Shown here: piece by piece, positions 53,046 through 64,000 of the stretch | Layout of the letters: each line of letters starts with the position of its first letter | Numbering within the stretch: position 1 is the stretch's first letter | NCBI GenBank assembly: GCA_947683425.1 | Contig: CANTUQ010000017.1 | Coordinates: 124,001-188,000 of the forward strand | Length of the DNA: 64,000 nucleotides | Direction of reading: 5' to 3' | Source: Excoecaria cochinchinensis | Lineage: Eukaryota; Streptophyta; Magnoliopsida; Malpighiales; Euphorbiaceae | Notes under the pieces: generated by a model | What the model was told of the DNA's origin: nothing | Seen by the model: the letters and a program-made list of their open reading frames with translations, nothing else | Database searches by the model: none | Position numbers and translations under genes: made by a program

Positions 53046-56000
53046 ACTCTCCCCTACTAACAAGAATTTTGTCCTCGAAATTCTCACCTGATTTGAACAG
53101 ATGCGGGTACTGAACTCTCATCGACTCTTCTGGCTCCCAAGTTGCTTCCACAACCCCATGGTGACTCCATAACACTTTAACTAGCGAAATCTGCTTGCTT
53201 CTCAGCTGTCTCACTTCCCGGGCTAGAATAGCTCTTGGTTCTTCATCATACGAAAAATCAGGCTGAACTTGCACCTCTTGCACTGACAAAACATGCGACG
53301 GGTCCGACCGGTACCGACGAAGCATCGAAACATGAAACACATCATGCAACTTCGATAACTCCATTGGCAAAGCCAATCTATAAGCCACCGGGCCAACTCT
53401 AGCCAAAACCTCATACGGTCCAATAAAGCGAGGACTAAGCTTCCCCTTCTTTCCGAACCGAAGCACTCTCCTCCAAGGCGATACTTTAAGTAAAACCTTG
53501 TCCCCGACTTCAAACTGCACATCTTTCCTCTTTAGGTTGGCATAAGACTTTTATTGATCCTTAGCTGCTTTCAAATTCTGCTGCACAACTCTGATCTTTT
53601 CCTCTGTATCCCTAACCAATTCTGGCCCAATCACTGCTCGCTCGGATAGCTCGGTCCAACAAATCAGAGTCCTACACTGCCGACCATACAAAGCCTCATA
53701 CGGTGCCATACCAATACTCGACTGATAACTGTTATTGTAGGCAAACTCCATAAGCGACACATATCTGTCCCAACTACCTGGAAAGTCCAAGACATAAGCT
53801 CTCAGCATATCCTCCAAAATCTGTATAACTCGCTTGAACTGACCATCTGTCTCAGGATGGAATGCTGTACTGAAGTTCAACTTGGTACCCAAAGCTCTTT
53901 GCAACTCTTTCCAAAACTTAGATGTGAACCTTGGGTCCCGATCTGAAACTATGGACAACGGCACTCCATGTAACCGAACTATCTCTTCCACATAGATACT
54001 GGCCAACCTGTCCATCGAATAATCCACTCTCATTGGCAAGAAGTGAGCTGACTTCGTAAGCCGATCCACTATCACCCATACTTAGTCATGCTTCTTTTGA
54101 GTCCAAGGCAACCCGGAAATAAAATCCATAGCGATGTCATCCCATTTCCACTCGGGGACGGATAGAGGCGTGAGCAATCTCGAAGGGACTTGATGCTCAG
54201 CCTTTACCTGCTGATAGGTCAGGCACTTGGACACAAAATCCACTATGTCCCTCTTCATACCGGACCACCAATAAAACTGCTTCATATCCCGATACATATT
54301 TCCACCCCCGGGGTGCATGGTGAAAACTGTACTATGCGCCTCTTCCAAAAGCTGTCTTCTTAACTCCTCATCCTCCGATACACACAAACGGTTTCCAAAC
54401 AGAAGAACCCCATTCTGACTCCTTGCCCAAACTAACTTCTTGCACAATCCGCTGAAGCCTCTCATCATTCCTCTGAGCATCAACAATCCTCTGTCTTAAG
54501 GTAGGCTTCACTCTCAACTGAGCCATCAAAGCTCCATCTGAACTAAACCTCCATCTAAATCGCCTCAGAAATAAAGCAGAAATCGACTTTCGACTCAAAG
54601 CATCTGCGACCACATTGGCCTTACCCGTATGGTAATCCACAATACAGTCGTAATCCTTAAACAACTCGAGCCAATGACGCTGTCTCATATTCAACTCCTT
54701 CTGCGTGAGGAGGTACTTTAAACTCTTGTGATCCGTAAATATCCTACATCTCTCCCCAGACAGATAATGGCTCTAAATCTTCAAAGCAAAGATCACAGCC
54801 GCCAACTCTAGATCATGAGTTGGATAGTTCCTTTCATGCGGGTTCAATTGTCGAGAAGCATAAGCCACCACCTTACCTTCCTGCATCAATACACAACCAA
54901 TACCAACACTCGAAGCATCACTATATATAACAAACTCCTTACCCGAGATGGGTTGAGTCAGTATAGGAGCTTCGACTAGCAACTTCTTCAACTGCTTAAA
55001 ACAAGTCTTACATCTGTCTGACCATTCAAACCTAACTCCTTTCCTCAACAACCTAGTCATCGGAGCGGCCAAAATTGAGAAACCCTTAACAAATCGATGG
55101 TAATAACCCGCCAAACCAAGGAAACTCTGCACTTCCTGAACATTCCTAGGCGCCTTCCAATCCACTATCGCCTCAATCTTGGCTGGATCCACTTGGATAC
55201 CCTTAGCTGAAACTATATGACCCAAAAACGACACTTCCCGAAGCCAAAAATCACACTTACTAAGCGTAGCAAATAGCTGATGATCTCTCAAAACTTGCAA
55301 AACTAACCGAAGATGCTCCTCGTGTTCGGTCTCATCTTTGGAATACACCAAGATATCATCTATAAACACTACCACAAATCGGTCTAAGTATAGCCTAAAC
55401 ACTCTGTTCATCAAATCCATGAATGCCGCTGGAGCATTGGTCAAACCAAACGACATGACAAGGAACTCATAGTGGCCATACCGAGTCCTAAATGCAGTTT
55501 TAACCATATCCTCATCCTTAACACGAAGCTGATAATACCCCGACTGCAGATCTATCTTGGAAAAGACTCCTGCACCTCGAAGCTAATCAAACAAATCCTC
55601 TACTCGAGGCAAAGGATACTTATTCTTCACTGTAACCTTATTAATCTGCCTGTAGTCGATACACATCCGCAAGGATCCATCTTTTTTCTAAACAAACAAA
55701 ACCGGAGCTCCCCAAGGAGATATGCTGGGTCGAATAAACCCCTTATCCAATAGCTTTTGTAGTTGAGTTTTGAGTTCCCTCAACTTTACAGGAGCCATCC
55801 GATAAGGTGCTTTTGATACAGGTGTGGTACCCGGCATAATCTCTATGGACAACTCAACTTCTCTCTCCGGGGGCAACCCGGGCAAATCACTTGGGAAAAC
55901 ATCACTAAACTCCCGCACAACAGGGATATTCTCAATCCTAACTTGATCCCTCTTGGAATCCAAAACCACAGCTAGGAAAGCCTCACAACCCTTCCTGATA

Positions 56001-57634
56001 AATCTCTTGGCTTGCATCGTTGAGATTACATTATTCACAGAACTAGCATCTAAACCTCTTACAAACACTGGAAATCTGTTTCTATCCCGAAGCACAAAGG
56101 TCTTCCTATGGCAATCAACCACAACCCGATGCTTACCCAATCAGTCCATACCTAAAATCAGATCAAACTCTTTGAAAGGCAACTCTATCAAGTCCGCAGG
56201 AAACTCAACTCCCTCAACCAACAGGGGATAACTCCTATAAACTCTACTCACATTGACACTGTGCCCTAATGGATTGGTCACACAAATCTCATAGTCTAAC
56301 TGATCTACCATATGCAACTTATCAATAATCTTATCCATGCACAAATATGAGTGTGTGGAACCAGGGTCTATTAGAGCATACAATTCAGTGTCATGGAGTA
56401 GGAACTTACCAGCAATCACATCAGGGGCATCCTGGTCCTCTCTAGCTCTCACAGCATAAGCTCTGGCTGCGACTGGTGGGGGACGCTCAACTGTCTCCGA
56501 AACAGCTCCATCCCTAGGTCGACTGCCTCAACCTCTACCTCAGCCCCTACCACGGGCAGCCTGCGTAGCATTTGATCCAACTCTGCTAGCCTCTCTCTAT
56601 GGACCTGAATCCTCACTCAACTGTGGACAATTAGCCAGACGGTGCTCGGTGCTCCCACATCTAAAACACCCACCAGTAAGCCACCTACACTCACCCCGGT
56701 GAGTCTTACTGTAGTGCGAACAAATAGGTATAGCCTCAGATCTACCACCCCTGCTAGAACCAGACTTAGCTGCTGAATCCTATCTTCTACCCCTCGTGGC
56801 TGAACCTAATGATGACTGATCTTGCGGATCCCTTTCTCTCTTACCCGAAGACGAAGAAGAAGAACCACCTCGAGACGGATTCCTTCTCTGAGTTCTCTCC
56901 CTCAACACCGACTCTGACCTTTCAGCCCTCATGGCAGCATCTGCAATCTGATAGTAGTTCACTCTTGGGGTGCTTATCAAGGAGATAAAAGCCACCCTTA
57001 AGGACTTATTCAACCCAGCCTCAAAATGCTTGCATCGAAAATCATCTGTCATGACCCCTCGCGGAGCATATCGGGACAACCGATTAAACTCTTTCTCATA
57101 ATCCGAAATCGACATAGCCCTTTGCTTCAAACTCAGAAACTGTGCCCATCTCGCATCCTTGTAAGTCTGAGTTACGTACTTCTTCGTGAATTCCTCAACA
57201 AAGAACTCCCATGTAACTGGTTCGGGCATCTGAGGTTGTCTGCACACTAGCTCCTAGCATTTATACGTCGACCCTTGAAGCAAGGCCACAGCACATTCTA
57301 CTTGCAAATCCGGAGGACACCTAACTTCTGTCAAAGCACTCTTCACCTTATTTAGCCACCTCTCCGCTAACTCTGATTCGTCCAATCCTATTCCATAAAA
57401 GTCTTCGGCCCCAGCTTTTCTTAAGTTCTCCATGGGAGGCCTGGGGGCAACCACTCTCTCCAAGACCCTCGCCATGTTCTGTGACAGCTTGACCATGGCT
57501 TTAAAAGGCATGGCAGTGGCCTCGAGCTGGACCCTAGCAGGTTGAGCCAACACTGTAACAGAAGGATCCCTAGCTTGAGGGTTCACACTTTTAGCGGACT
57601 CCTTGAGTGATCCTCGAGCAGAATTAGAAGCCAT
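53014..57634 (-). pseudogene. gag-pol: gag-pol of E, chromovirus, many stops and one frameshift
   Basis: From ATG 57634 the order is as in C: capsid (57560-56900), zinc knuckle CFRCGSTEH (near 56650), protease D-P-G (near 56370), RT with FIDD (near 55360), RNase H with YSDAS (near 54920), integrase and chromodomain (ends near 53050, reading about ten codons into the LTR). Stops include 57254 (TGG to TAG), 56780, two CGA-to-TGA in the Gly/Arg-rich linker near 56530, 56141 (TGG to TGA), 55688, 55583, 54773 (TGG to TAG), 54082 and 53551; a frameshift lies near 54420. Integrase has also lost a zinc-finger Cys (CLTY for CLIC) and the DDE glutamate is Lys (GQFKR). It is dead. Confidence 0.92.
53046..53058 (-). 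other. Polypurine tract of E
   Basis: Minus-strand AGTAGGGGAGAGT next to the 3' LTR. Confidence 0.7.
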
Positions 57635-57733
57635 CTAAGCAAACAAGGAAAACCGCATCAGCCAACACAGCCCTAGACACATATGCATCTATACACAGCA
57701 TCACGTTAACAACACCCAGAAACGGCTAAACCG

Positions 57734-57746
57734 GGCTCTGATACCA
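57734..57746 (-). other. Primer binding site of E (tRNA-iMet)
   Basis: Minus-strand TGGTATCAGAGCC, five bases inside the 5' LTR. Confidence 0.87.
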
Positions 57747-57751
57747 CAACT

Positions 57752-58917
57752 TGTAACACCCCCTACTCATACGTAGGCGATCCCATCTAATAAGGAGTGA
57801 GATGCCGTATGGGTAAAGGTGTCACCACACAGATACAAGATAAACATACATACTGAAATACAGGGTAATTTAAAACTTTACAAAACCATTCAAGGAAGAA
57901 GCTGATCATGCATTAATATAACGAAAAACATTACATTACTGTTTGATCAACCCAAAGGTACAAAAGATAATTACATACCCAAAAGATACATATACATATA
58001 TGGAAGCTATTACAAAATGAACATAAGAGAGAGTTCTATACAAAAAGAATCATCTCAGGCTACAAAAGATCAAGTCCTACACTAAACTCTGCTGTGTTGG
58101 CTTGACTGCGGCGACTCTCCCAAGCAAAGCTCCTTTCGCACCTGCACGGGTAAACACACCGTGCTAAGCGATAAACGCTTAGTGGGGAAACACACATGAA
58201 AGGGACGGCCACTCACAATGGTCGTCAAACAAAATACATCCAAATGGCATAATCAGAAATACACATTAGATATAAATATAAACATGCGAAGACAGATAGT
58301 CACACATTTGATAATACATAATTGCATTCGTATAATCTCATCATTGGACACATTCAGATAATACCTTCTCACAATTATCAAAACAGTTCAAAGTAATTAA
58401 GCACCTGCTGACTCAAGGTAGTGGATAACGAGTGAACGGACAGTACTTTACGGGTACAAACCGATTACTGACAGTACCTTACGAGTACGAATCGCAAACC
58501 GTTACTTTGTCATTTACAAAACATTTTATTAAGGGACCTTAAACAAGATCCAAACACATTAAAGGGTTCGCGAGGAACCAAATGGGGACCTGATCGGGGT
58601 CCAAACTGAACTGAGGCTACAACTATAAGATTCTATTAGGCATGCCTAACTATCCACTAAACTGACTCTAGTAGGTTAAGCATAATCCATTCAATTCATT
58701 CCATAATATCCCAAAATCATATATACATACATATATGCATATTCATATCATGGATTCGCATTCGTATGATTCATAAGTTAACAGATATAAGACTCATAGT
58801 CGCCAAAAGAAACTGGAGTTCAAACCACACACACACCAAGGAAAAACTCATTCAGCAAACAAGGCTGTCGCGCTCGCGACAGAGACCATAGTCTCTGCGC
58901 TGTGCGCACGCGACGGA
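57752..58917 (-). repeat. 5' LTR of E, portion up to the G insertion
   Basis: Collinear with 50507-51691. It stops within the TCGCGA palindrome cluster at GCGCACGCGACGGA, where G begins. Confidence 0.92.
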
Positions 58918-60633
58918 TGACGCGACCTCAGCAAGTGTACTAAATCGGCAAGTAATATAACGGAGTATTTTTAAGACTCCGAGTTATCGTACCCAAGGGA
59001 CTGAGTATGCAAGTTATGACACTTAAATGTATGCTAAAGAATTCCCAGTTGTTGAATTGAATGAGTTAACTATTGATTAAAAACAAAGAATTTAAGTAAC
59101 CAAAATAAACAAACAGAATTAATCAAATTAAATTGACAGCAATAATTGCAAGAAATAAAATGATGGAAAAAATAACAAAATAAGGATTCAAAATAAACAA
59201 GCGTTGCTCAGGTTCACTCATCCACCCCATACCCAAATATGAATCAAAACACATAAAGGAAACATATATGAACGAAATCGGGATAACCCTCTTAACCCAA
59301 GCGTCCCATTCCGGAGCAAGCTACTCTAATTACATGACGTCCCATTTCGGAGCAAGCCATACAACTAGCCTAAGCACGGGTTTAAAATCCTAAGATTGGT
59401 TTGCTTTCCCATTCCGGAGCCAAACAACCCAAAACCTAATTATTTCACTCCTCACTCCAATCTTAAACCATGAAAACCTGCACATATGGATTCCCTTCTG
59501 GAGCAGTCTAAATGATACAGTAAACACGATAGAAAATCTGAGAATAAAATATTCATGGTATTCAATTAACCAATTCAATAACCAAAAGAGATACATGAAA
59601 TAAATCATTCATCAAAACTGGAAATTGAACTGAGAAAATAAATCCCATAAATTGACAATATGTAAAAGTGAAATAAACCATTCATTCATATATCGAATAT
59701 CAAAAATTATCCATTATTCATATCATAGGTAGGAGATTCAGAGATCTCCTAAACAACTAAAAGACTACTCACGATCCATTACAAAATGAAAAGAATAAAG
59801 GAAAGAATAAACCCAGAAATTCATTGAGGTAGAAATCCCGGTTGAATCCCACGTTCTTCGATCTTCTTCTTTGGATCTTTAATGGAGAATTAAACTAAAA
59901 TTCTGGAAAACTATAAATAAAAATCTCTTGAAATTAAACTATATATCTAATGAAAATTACTCTCAATCTCCAATTGAAAACTTAAAACAAGATTGAAAAC
60001 TGAAGTTTAGAACAGAAGAATAACTCAGAAAATCTCAGCCGCCAAAACTAAAATAAAAAACTAACTAAAAAATTCGGAACCCTAGCCAAACAGAAAAGTG
60101 CGTTTTTATAGTCTCAGAGTGGTCACAGTGACAATGAATTTCATTATCACCGTGAGGTATCGAGATCTTCAATTTCCTTTCACGCATAGGAGATGGGTCA
60201 CGGTGACAATGAAATTCATTGTCACCATGAGGTCTTCAATTTTTGCTTCTGTCCAGGAAAAAATTATGTCACGGTGACAATGAAATTTGTTGTCACCGTG
60301 AGGTCTTCATCCCTTACATTCTGCCCGGACAAGAATTATGTCACGGTCACAAGGAAATCCATTGTGACCGTGACCCATGTGATTTCAGCTACTGTTTGCA
60401 ATTCTTCTTATGTCACGGTCACAACCAATTCATTGTGACCGTGACCCCTTGAGCAAAAATCTACAAAGGCACAAAATTTTATCAATTAGTTATCTAAAAT
60501 GCATCAAAATTCCAATTTGGCTAAGATTAACCAAATTAACATAAAAGAAACATAACATGACATTAAACACAACTAAATACCCAAAAATCATATAAAAATA
60601 CTATCAAAACTAAATACTATATTGAAGTTATCA
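58918..60633 (-). repeat. 3' LTR of G
   Basis: Minus-strand TGATAACTTC to GGTCGCGTCA, about 1.7 kb. The minus-strand start is preceded by a GTGTGGGGTATTT purine-rich tract. Several GGAGCAAGC / CATTCCGGAGC short repeats lie at 59310-59510. The right boundary is inferred, because the second LTR copy is outside. Confidence 0.65.
60101..60443 (-). promoter_or_regulatory. Promoter of G: five tandem 72-bp units, each with a 33-bp inverted repeat, ending at a TATA box
   Basis: Inverted repeats GTCACGGTGACAATG.../...CATTGTCACCGTGA lie at 60122-60155, 60197-60229, 60268-60302, 60340-60374 and 60412-60443, spaced 71-75 bp. In the last two the inner arm is GTCACGGTCACAA / TTGTGACCGTGAC, so both arms changed together. 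A minus-strand TATA box, TATAAAAACG, lies at 60110-60101, directly downstream in the transcription direction. Confidence 0.75.
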
Positions 60634-60671
60634 AAATACCCCACACTTAGACTTTGCTCGTCCTCGAGTAA
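60634..60671 (-). other. Polypurine tract region of G
   Basis: Minus strand reads TTACTCGAGGACGAGCAAAG then TCTAAGTGTGGGGTATTT before the LTR, the form I recall for Athila 3' ends. Confidence 0.6.
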
Positions 60672-62311
60672 ATGAACTATCCACATTCCTGAAATTTCAA
60701 ACTCTAACTCAGAATATGAAAACTTAACAACAATCATAGCACCAAGTAGAAGGGTCTTAGTTACAAATCCTCAAATCAATTTATATCAAATAATTTCACA
60801 TGTGTGTGTGCTAGGCTTAAAACCAATTTTCTCTTTTCAAAACAAAATAACCAATACATTCCAGCAATTGAGCAAAGAAATTAAATATGCAAATGAATTT
60901 GCATGCAGGTTTAGCACGTAAAACCCAGGATAATCATATGCCTCTCCTTTAGCACCGGAACCACAAGGGTCATCTCCACTTAAACAACTCAAATCAACAA
61001 CAGGATCAAAAGGACTTATTCCAGGTTTGTAATGTTAGGTTAAGGTATTGGCTAACAAGAAAAGTTAAATAATTTAAACAAAGAAGTAGCCACTCTACCT
61101 AAAATTTCAACTACCCAAAACTGAACAAGATTGTCCATGTCCTACCTTCAATTCACCCATAATTTCCAAAGGTCGTCTAACTTCCCCAATCATGAAATGC
61201 ATTAAACCTCAAGAAAACAAAGTGATGAGCTTTCTTAAGGAATTTCTCTTTCAAACCCAAATATCCATGAATATGAATACGTCTTCTTCTAATTAAGGGT
61301 ACCCCACACTTGAATTTTTCTATAATCAACTAACTCCAAGATTAACAATAATCAATCAACTTCTTTTCCTTTTCTTTTCTCCTTTTTTTTTTCTTTTTTT
61401 TTGATCTTTTTTTTTCTTATATATATATATATATTTTTTTCACTAGGGTACCCAATACCCATTTTTTTCTAATAAGGGAAAGTTTAACACCATACTGAAT
61501 AATACTCACAAAATTCAACAATTCTTCTCACACTTCCACTACTTCAACAATAGATACCCTTATTCAACTTTCAATGATATTCCAACCCAATTCTAGAGTG
61601 GCCAATTCTTAGAAAAGGGTAGGCAAAGGCATTTAGGCTAAATGGTAAATTAAGAGTGTAACAAGAAAATTGCGTAGTATGCTTTTAGCATACCAAATTG
61701 GCTCAACCGGGCTAGCAATGGTCATAACATAAACAGGTAGGTCTAAAGCTATTTAAAAGTAGTTATCAAAGAAACAAATTGCCTTAATCATGTCCTCAAC
61801 TTGTTTAAGTTGTTATCATGTTTCGAAGGGTTATGAGGAAGGCTCTAACTATCCTAACATTTTTTCACTTAAAAACTTTTACGCATTGGAGTTTTCAAAT
61901 TTTTCCAAACAAGCCTCTAGTGCCAAAAAAGATTGGAAATCACAAGATATATGACTGATTGAGATTCAATTTGCTTCTAAAACTTCCAGCTACTCATTTG
62001 CCAAGATCAGTTTTTAAGATAAACCATTCTCCAATTAACGTTCAAAACATTCATAACAGGAATAACTGAGGTTAAGCCAAGCTAAGATAAAGATATTCAG
62101 GCAACGAAAATAAAGTACAAAGAAACTAAAACAGGAATAAACATGCATCATACATCAACGGCAGTTAATTACATATATATATAAAGTTAATTTCTCCTAC
62201 CCCCCACACAAAAACTTGCTGTCCCCAGCAAGTAAGAATATTACATATTAAAAAGAAAAATAAAAATAAAATAAATAAAAAATCAAAATAAAAGATAAGA
62301 AGTCTCCCTGA
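60672..62311 (-). other. Spacer between ORF1 and 3' LTR of G, with a second polypurine-like motif
   Basis: No ORF. At 62194-62236 the minus strand holds a CTTGCTG/CAGCAAG hairpin followed by TGTGTGGGGGG, the same arrangement as at 60637-60671. There are T-rich and (AT)n tracts at 61370-61440. Confidence 0.5.
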
Positions 62312-63495
62312 TCACTGTTCTGGTGGTGGTGGTGGTGGTGGCGGTGGGAAATGGGCATCAAACCGCGCAGAACAGGCGAAAAATCCCTAGATCAGCTGGT
62401 CCATCTGGGACTGAATGTCTGCCTGAGATGCTGAGATGGTGTCCACCGATGCAGCTATGGTATCCATCCGCTCCATAATCGCATCATAATGCGCGGAAGA
62501 AAACTGCTGGTGCTCAGGGGCTGGGGGAGCTGGTGCCTCAGGATTATCCTCATTGTCGCGTGGCAAGCCTCCCAGACCGCGCTCGATGCCGTGTAAATAC
62601 TCATCACGAGTGGACAACCGAAAGCCATCAGCCATTGTCACATCCTTCACTATGACCTTTATATTTGTAAGCATCTTCTAATCAATTGTGGCAACGGAAG
62701 GCAATGATTTGTACTTTTTCAATGGGTGGCGGACGCGCTTAGCTATGGCGGTGACAAATCCACCAAGTGTGATTTTTGTCACCTTTTTCGGTTTCCATTG
62801 CATCTTCTCCAATTTGTGCCAAAAATGAGTGGCGCCATTTATTCGGACACCCTAGATCATGCACGCGAGAAACAAGGCTTCCGGTAAGTTTACTTAGCCC
62901 CCGGAATCTGCATGGCTTAACAAAGATAATGAAAAAAATCGATGGAGGATCCGCAGAACATGGCTGTGCAAATGATGTGCCTTCGTTTTGCCTGAGACAT
63001 ACTGTGTGGCAGTCACAGTGTCACGAATGATCGCCCATGCACCTTCTTTAGAGTAATCATCATAACAATCCTGCACCAGGTGTGGAAAGCCAAGATACTC
63101 TGAAAATTCATGGAAAGTGAGGTTATACTCTATAGTGTCCAAGAAAAATGAAATAGAACCTGGATCGGTGATGAGGTCTCGGCCTGGTCTACAAGTGATA
63201 GTGGACACAAAATCTCTTGTTAAGGTAGGATAGACTTTCTCATTGAGCATGAAAACCCGCTCCCAGCCAATATTGGCGATAAGCTGCTGGACTTCATTTT
63301 TTATGCCAAGTTTCTCCAGCAGTCCAAAATCCAAATAACTTGTTGGGATGAACGAGCATTTGGTGAATCGAGCATACGGAACCTTTTTAGCACTTGGAAC
63401 CCAGGCTGGAACCTTAGAAATGTCCACGGAATCTGCGCTGGGGGGTTGGCTGCCAGAGCTAGAAGCTAGAGCAGAGCTTTTTCGTTTTGGAGCCA
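62312..63495 (-). pseudogene. ATHILA ORF-1-like gene of G, four in-frame stops
   Basis: One frame from 63495 to the TGA at 62314-62312. It is interrupted by TAA 62894-62896 and TAG at 62852-62854, 62678-62680 and 62387-62389, with no frameshift. The N-terminus has a basic, Ser-rich leader, then ARFTKCSFIP...LLEKLGI, then EKVYPTLTRDFVSTI and SFFLDTIEYNL. This is the same block order as residues 40-130 of the B sense protein. The C-terminus has a short coiled coil and a run of Pro before the stop. Just before 63495 the minus strand reads TTTTTTTTACAG then TGGCTCC, so an upstream exon ending in A would complete an ATG across the junction. No hydrophobic segment that would argue for an envelope protein. 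Confidence 0.75.
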
Positions 63496-64000
63496 CTGTA
63501 AAAAAAACATTTGTCCACAATCAATATCAATATAAGTGTAAACAACAATGCTGCAAATTTACTCATCAAGACAAGCAAGAAGTGAATAAGCAATAACCGC
63601 AACGTATAGCATCAACCCAATATCTGCTCCCCAATCAGCGTAAAACGATATGCAATTCACCAATGAATGTCAACCCACAAGGAGGTTAAGAATGTGCAAT
63701 AACAGCAATTAAGCAGAAGCAAACGATATGGCAAATTAGTCCCAGCATTCTAAATAGTCTCAACATGCAAAAAAAAATTGGAATATTGTTCATTGAGACA
63801 AATTAGCAAACACATGGTGTGCACTTCTTCAACTCCCTGGAAATATAACCCATAGGCAAAAACTAACCCCCAATTTATTCAATTAGCACAGTAAAAGAGC
63901 AGGACAGATAGCTAAAGAAAGTTAAAATTCAAAACCAATCCCACAATCGAGCAAAATCATCAACCGACATTGAATGCAAATAAAACCCTAAACTGCTACT
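63496..64000 (-). other. Sequence upstream of G ORF1; probably intron or spacer
   Basis: AT-rich, no ORF, ends at the window edge. It is likely the intron whose acceptor is at 63496-63498. Confidence 0.35.

Larger units (their letters stand above)
50507..58917 (-). mobile_element. Element E: decayed Tekay-type chromovirus, 5' LTR interrupted by G
   Basis: 3' LTR 50507-53045, gag-pol pseudogene 57634-53014, tRNA-iMet primer site, 5' LTR from 57752 to the G insertion at 58917. The shared LTR part (about 1.16 kb) differs by roughly 2.7 % plus an 18-bp deletion. The rest of the 5' LTR should resume beyond G, outside the window. Confidence 0.92.
58918..64000 (-). mobile_element. Element G: Athila-type retrotransposon, 3' part
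   Basis: The 3' LTR (58918-60633), the downstream spacer and an ATHILA ORF-1-like pseudogene (63495-62312) are present. gag-pol must lie to the right of the window. The left boundary is exact because E's LTR sequence breaks there. The 5 bp before it (ACGGA, 58913-58917) should recur after the far end of G. Confidence 0.8.

Noticed and set aside
60193..60452. Two overlapping short ORFs in the G LTR
   Set aside because: They are translations of the 72-bp inverted-repeat units, upstream of the TATA box and on the opposite strand.

Overview
The window is plant heterochromatin-like DNA made entirely of LTR retrotransposons of the Ty3/gypsy superfamily, most probably from a dicot with a large genome. 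I found no host gene, tRNA, rRNA or bacterial feature. The lineages are Tekay/Del-type chromoviruses (tRNA-iMet primer site, 2.5-3 kb LTRs, chromodomain at the end of Pol), Tat-type elements (second, archaeal-like RNase H, extra ORFs, tRNA-Arg-like primer site in two of them) and an Athila-type element.

The layout is a set of nested insertions, letters A-G and S being mine. F (48220-50506, part of a Tekay-type LTR) is the oldest visible host. D (Tat-type, + strand, 35054-48219, gag only, pol deleted) and E (decayed Tekay, - strand, 50507-58917) both sit in F. The solo LTR S (36563-39087) sits in the leader of D. A (Tat-type, - strand, pieces 1-4201, 20449-21786 and 32633-35053, running off the left edge) sits in the 5' LTR of D. 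B (Tat/Ogre-like, + strand, 4202-20448) and C (Tekay, - strand, 21787-32632) sit in the pol and protease regions of A. G (Athila-type, - strand, from 58918 past the right edge) sits in the 5' LTR of E. Boundaries of B, C and S are confirmed by perfect 5-bp target duplications (ATCGC, GTAAG, ATAAT). LTR divergence counted by eye follows the nesting: D about 3 %, E about 2.7 %, B about 1.8 %, C about 0.2 %.

C is complete, with one uninterrupted 1531-residue Gag-Pol, and looks very recently active. B is the most unusual element. It has an intact pol ORF that lacks the gag core and protease. Behind pol it carries two divergently transcribed accessory genes: an antisense two-exon gene (11431-12753) and a sense 671-residue Athila-ORF1-like gene (13960-15975). 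The two share a 250-bp bidirectional promoter with a TATA box on each side and repeated GACGGCC / CCCGTCGG motifs. The same motif family forms an array of perfect inverted repeats just upstream of the TATA box in the LTRs of B. A 138-bp satellite-like array then precedes the 3' LTR. D carries a 57-bp array in the same position.

Most of the other elements are decayed, largely through in-frame TAG/TAA codons at places where CAG/CAA is expected, as if methylated cytosines had been deaminated. Domain names rest on motif recognition only; no database search was possible.
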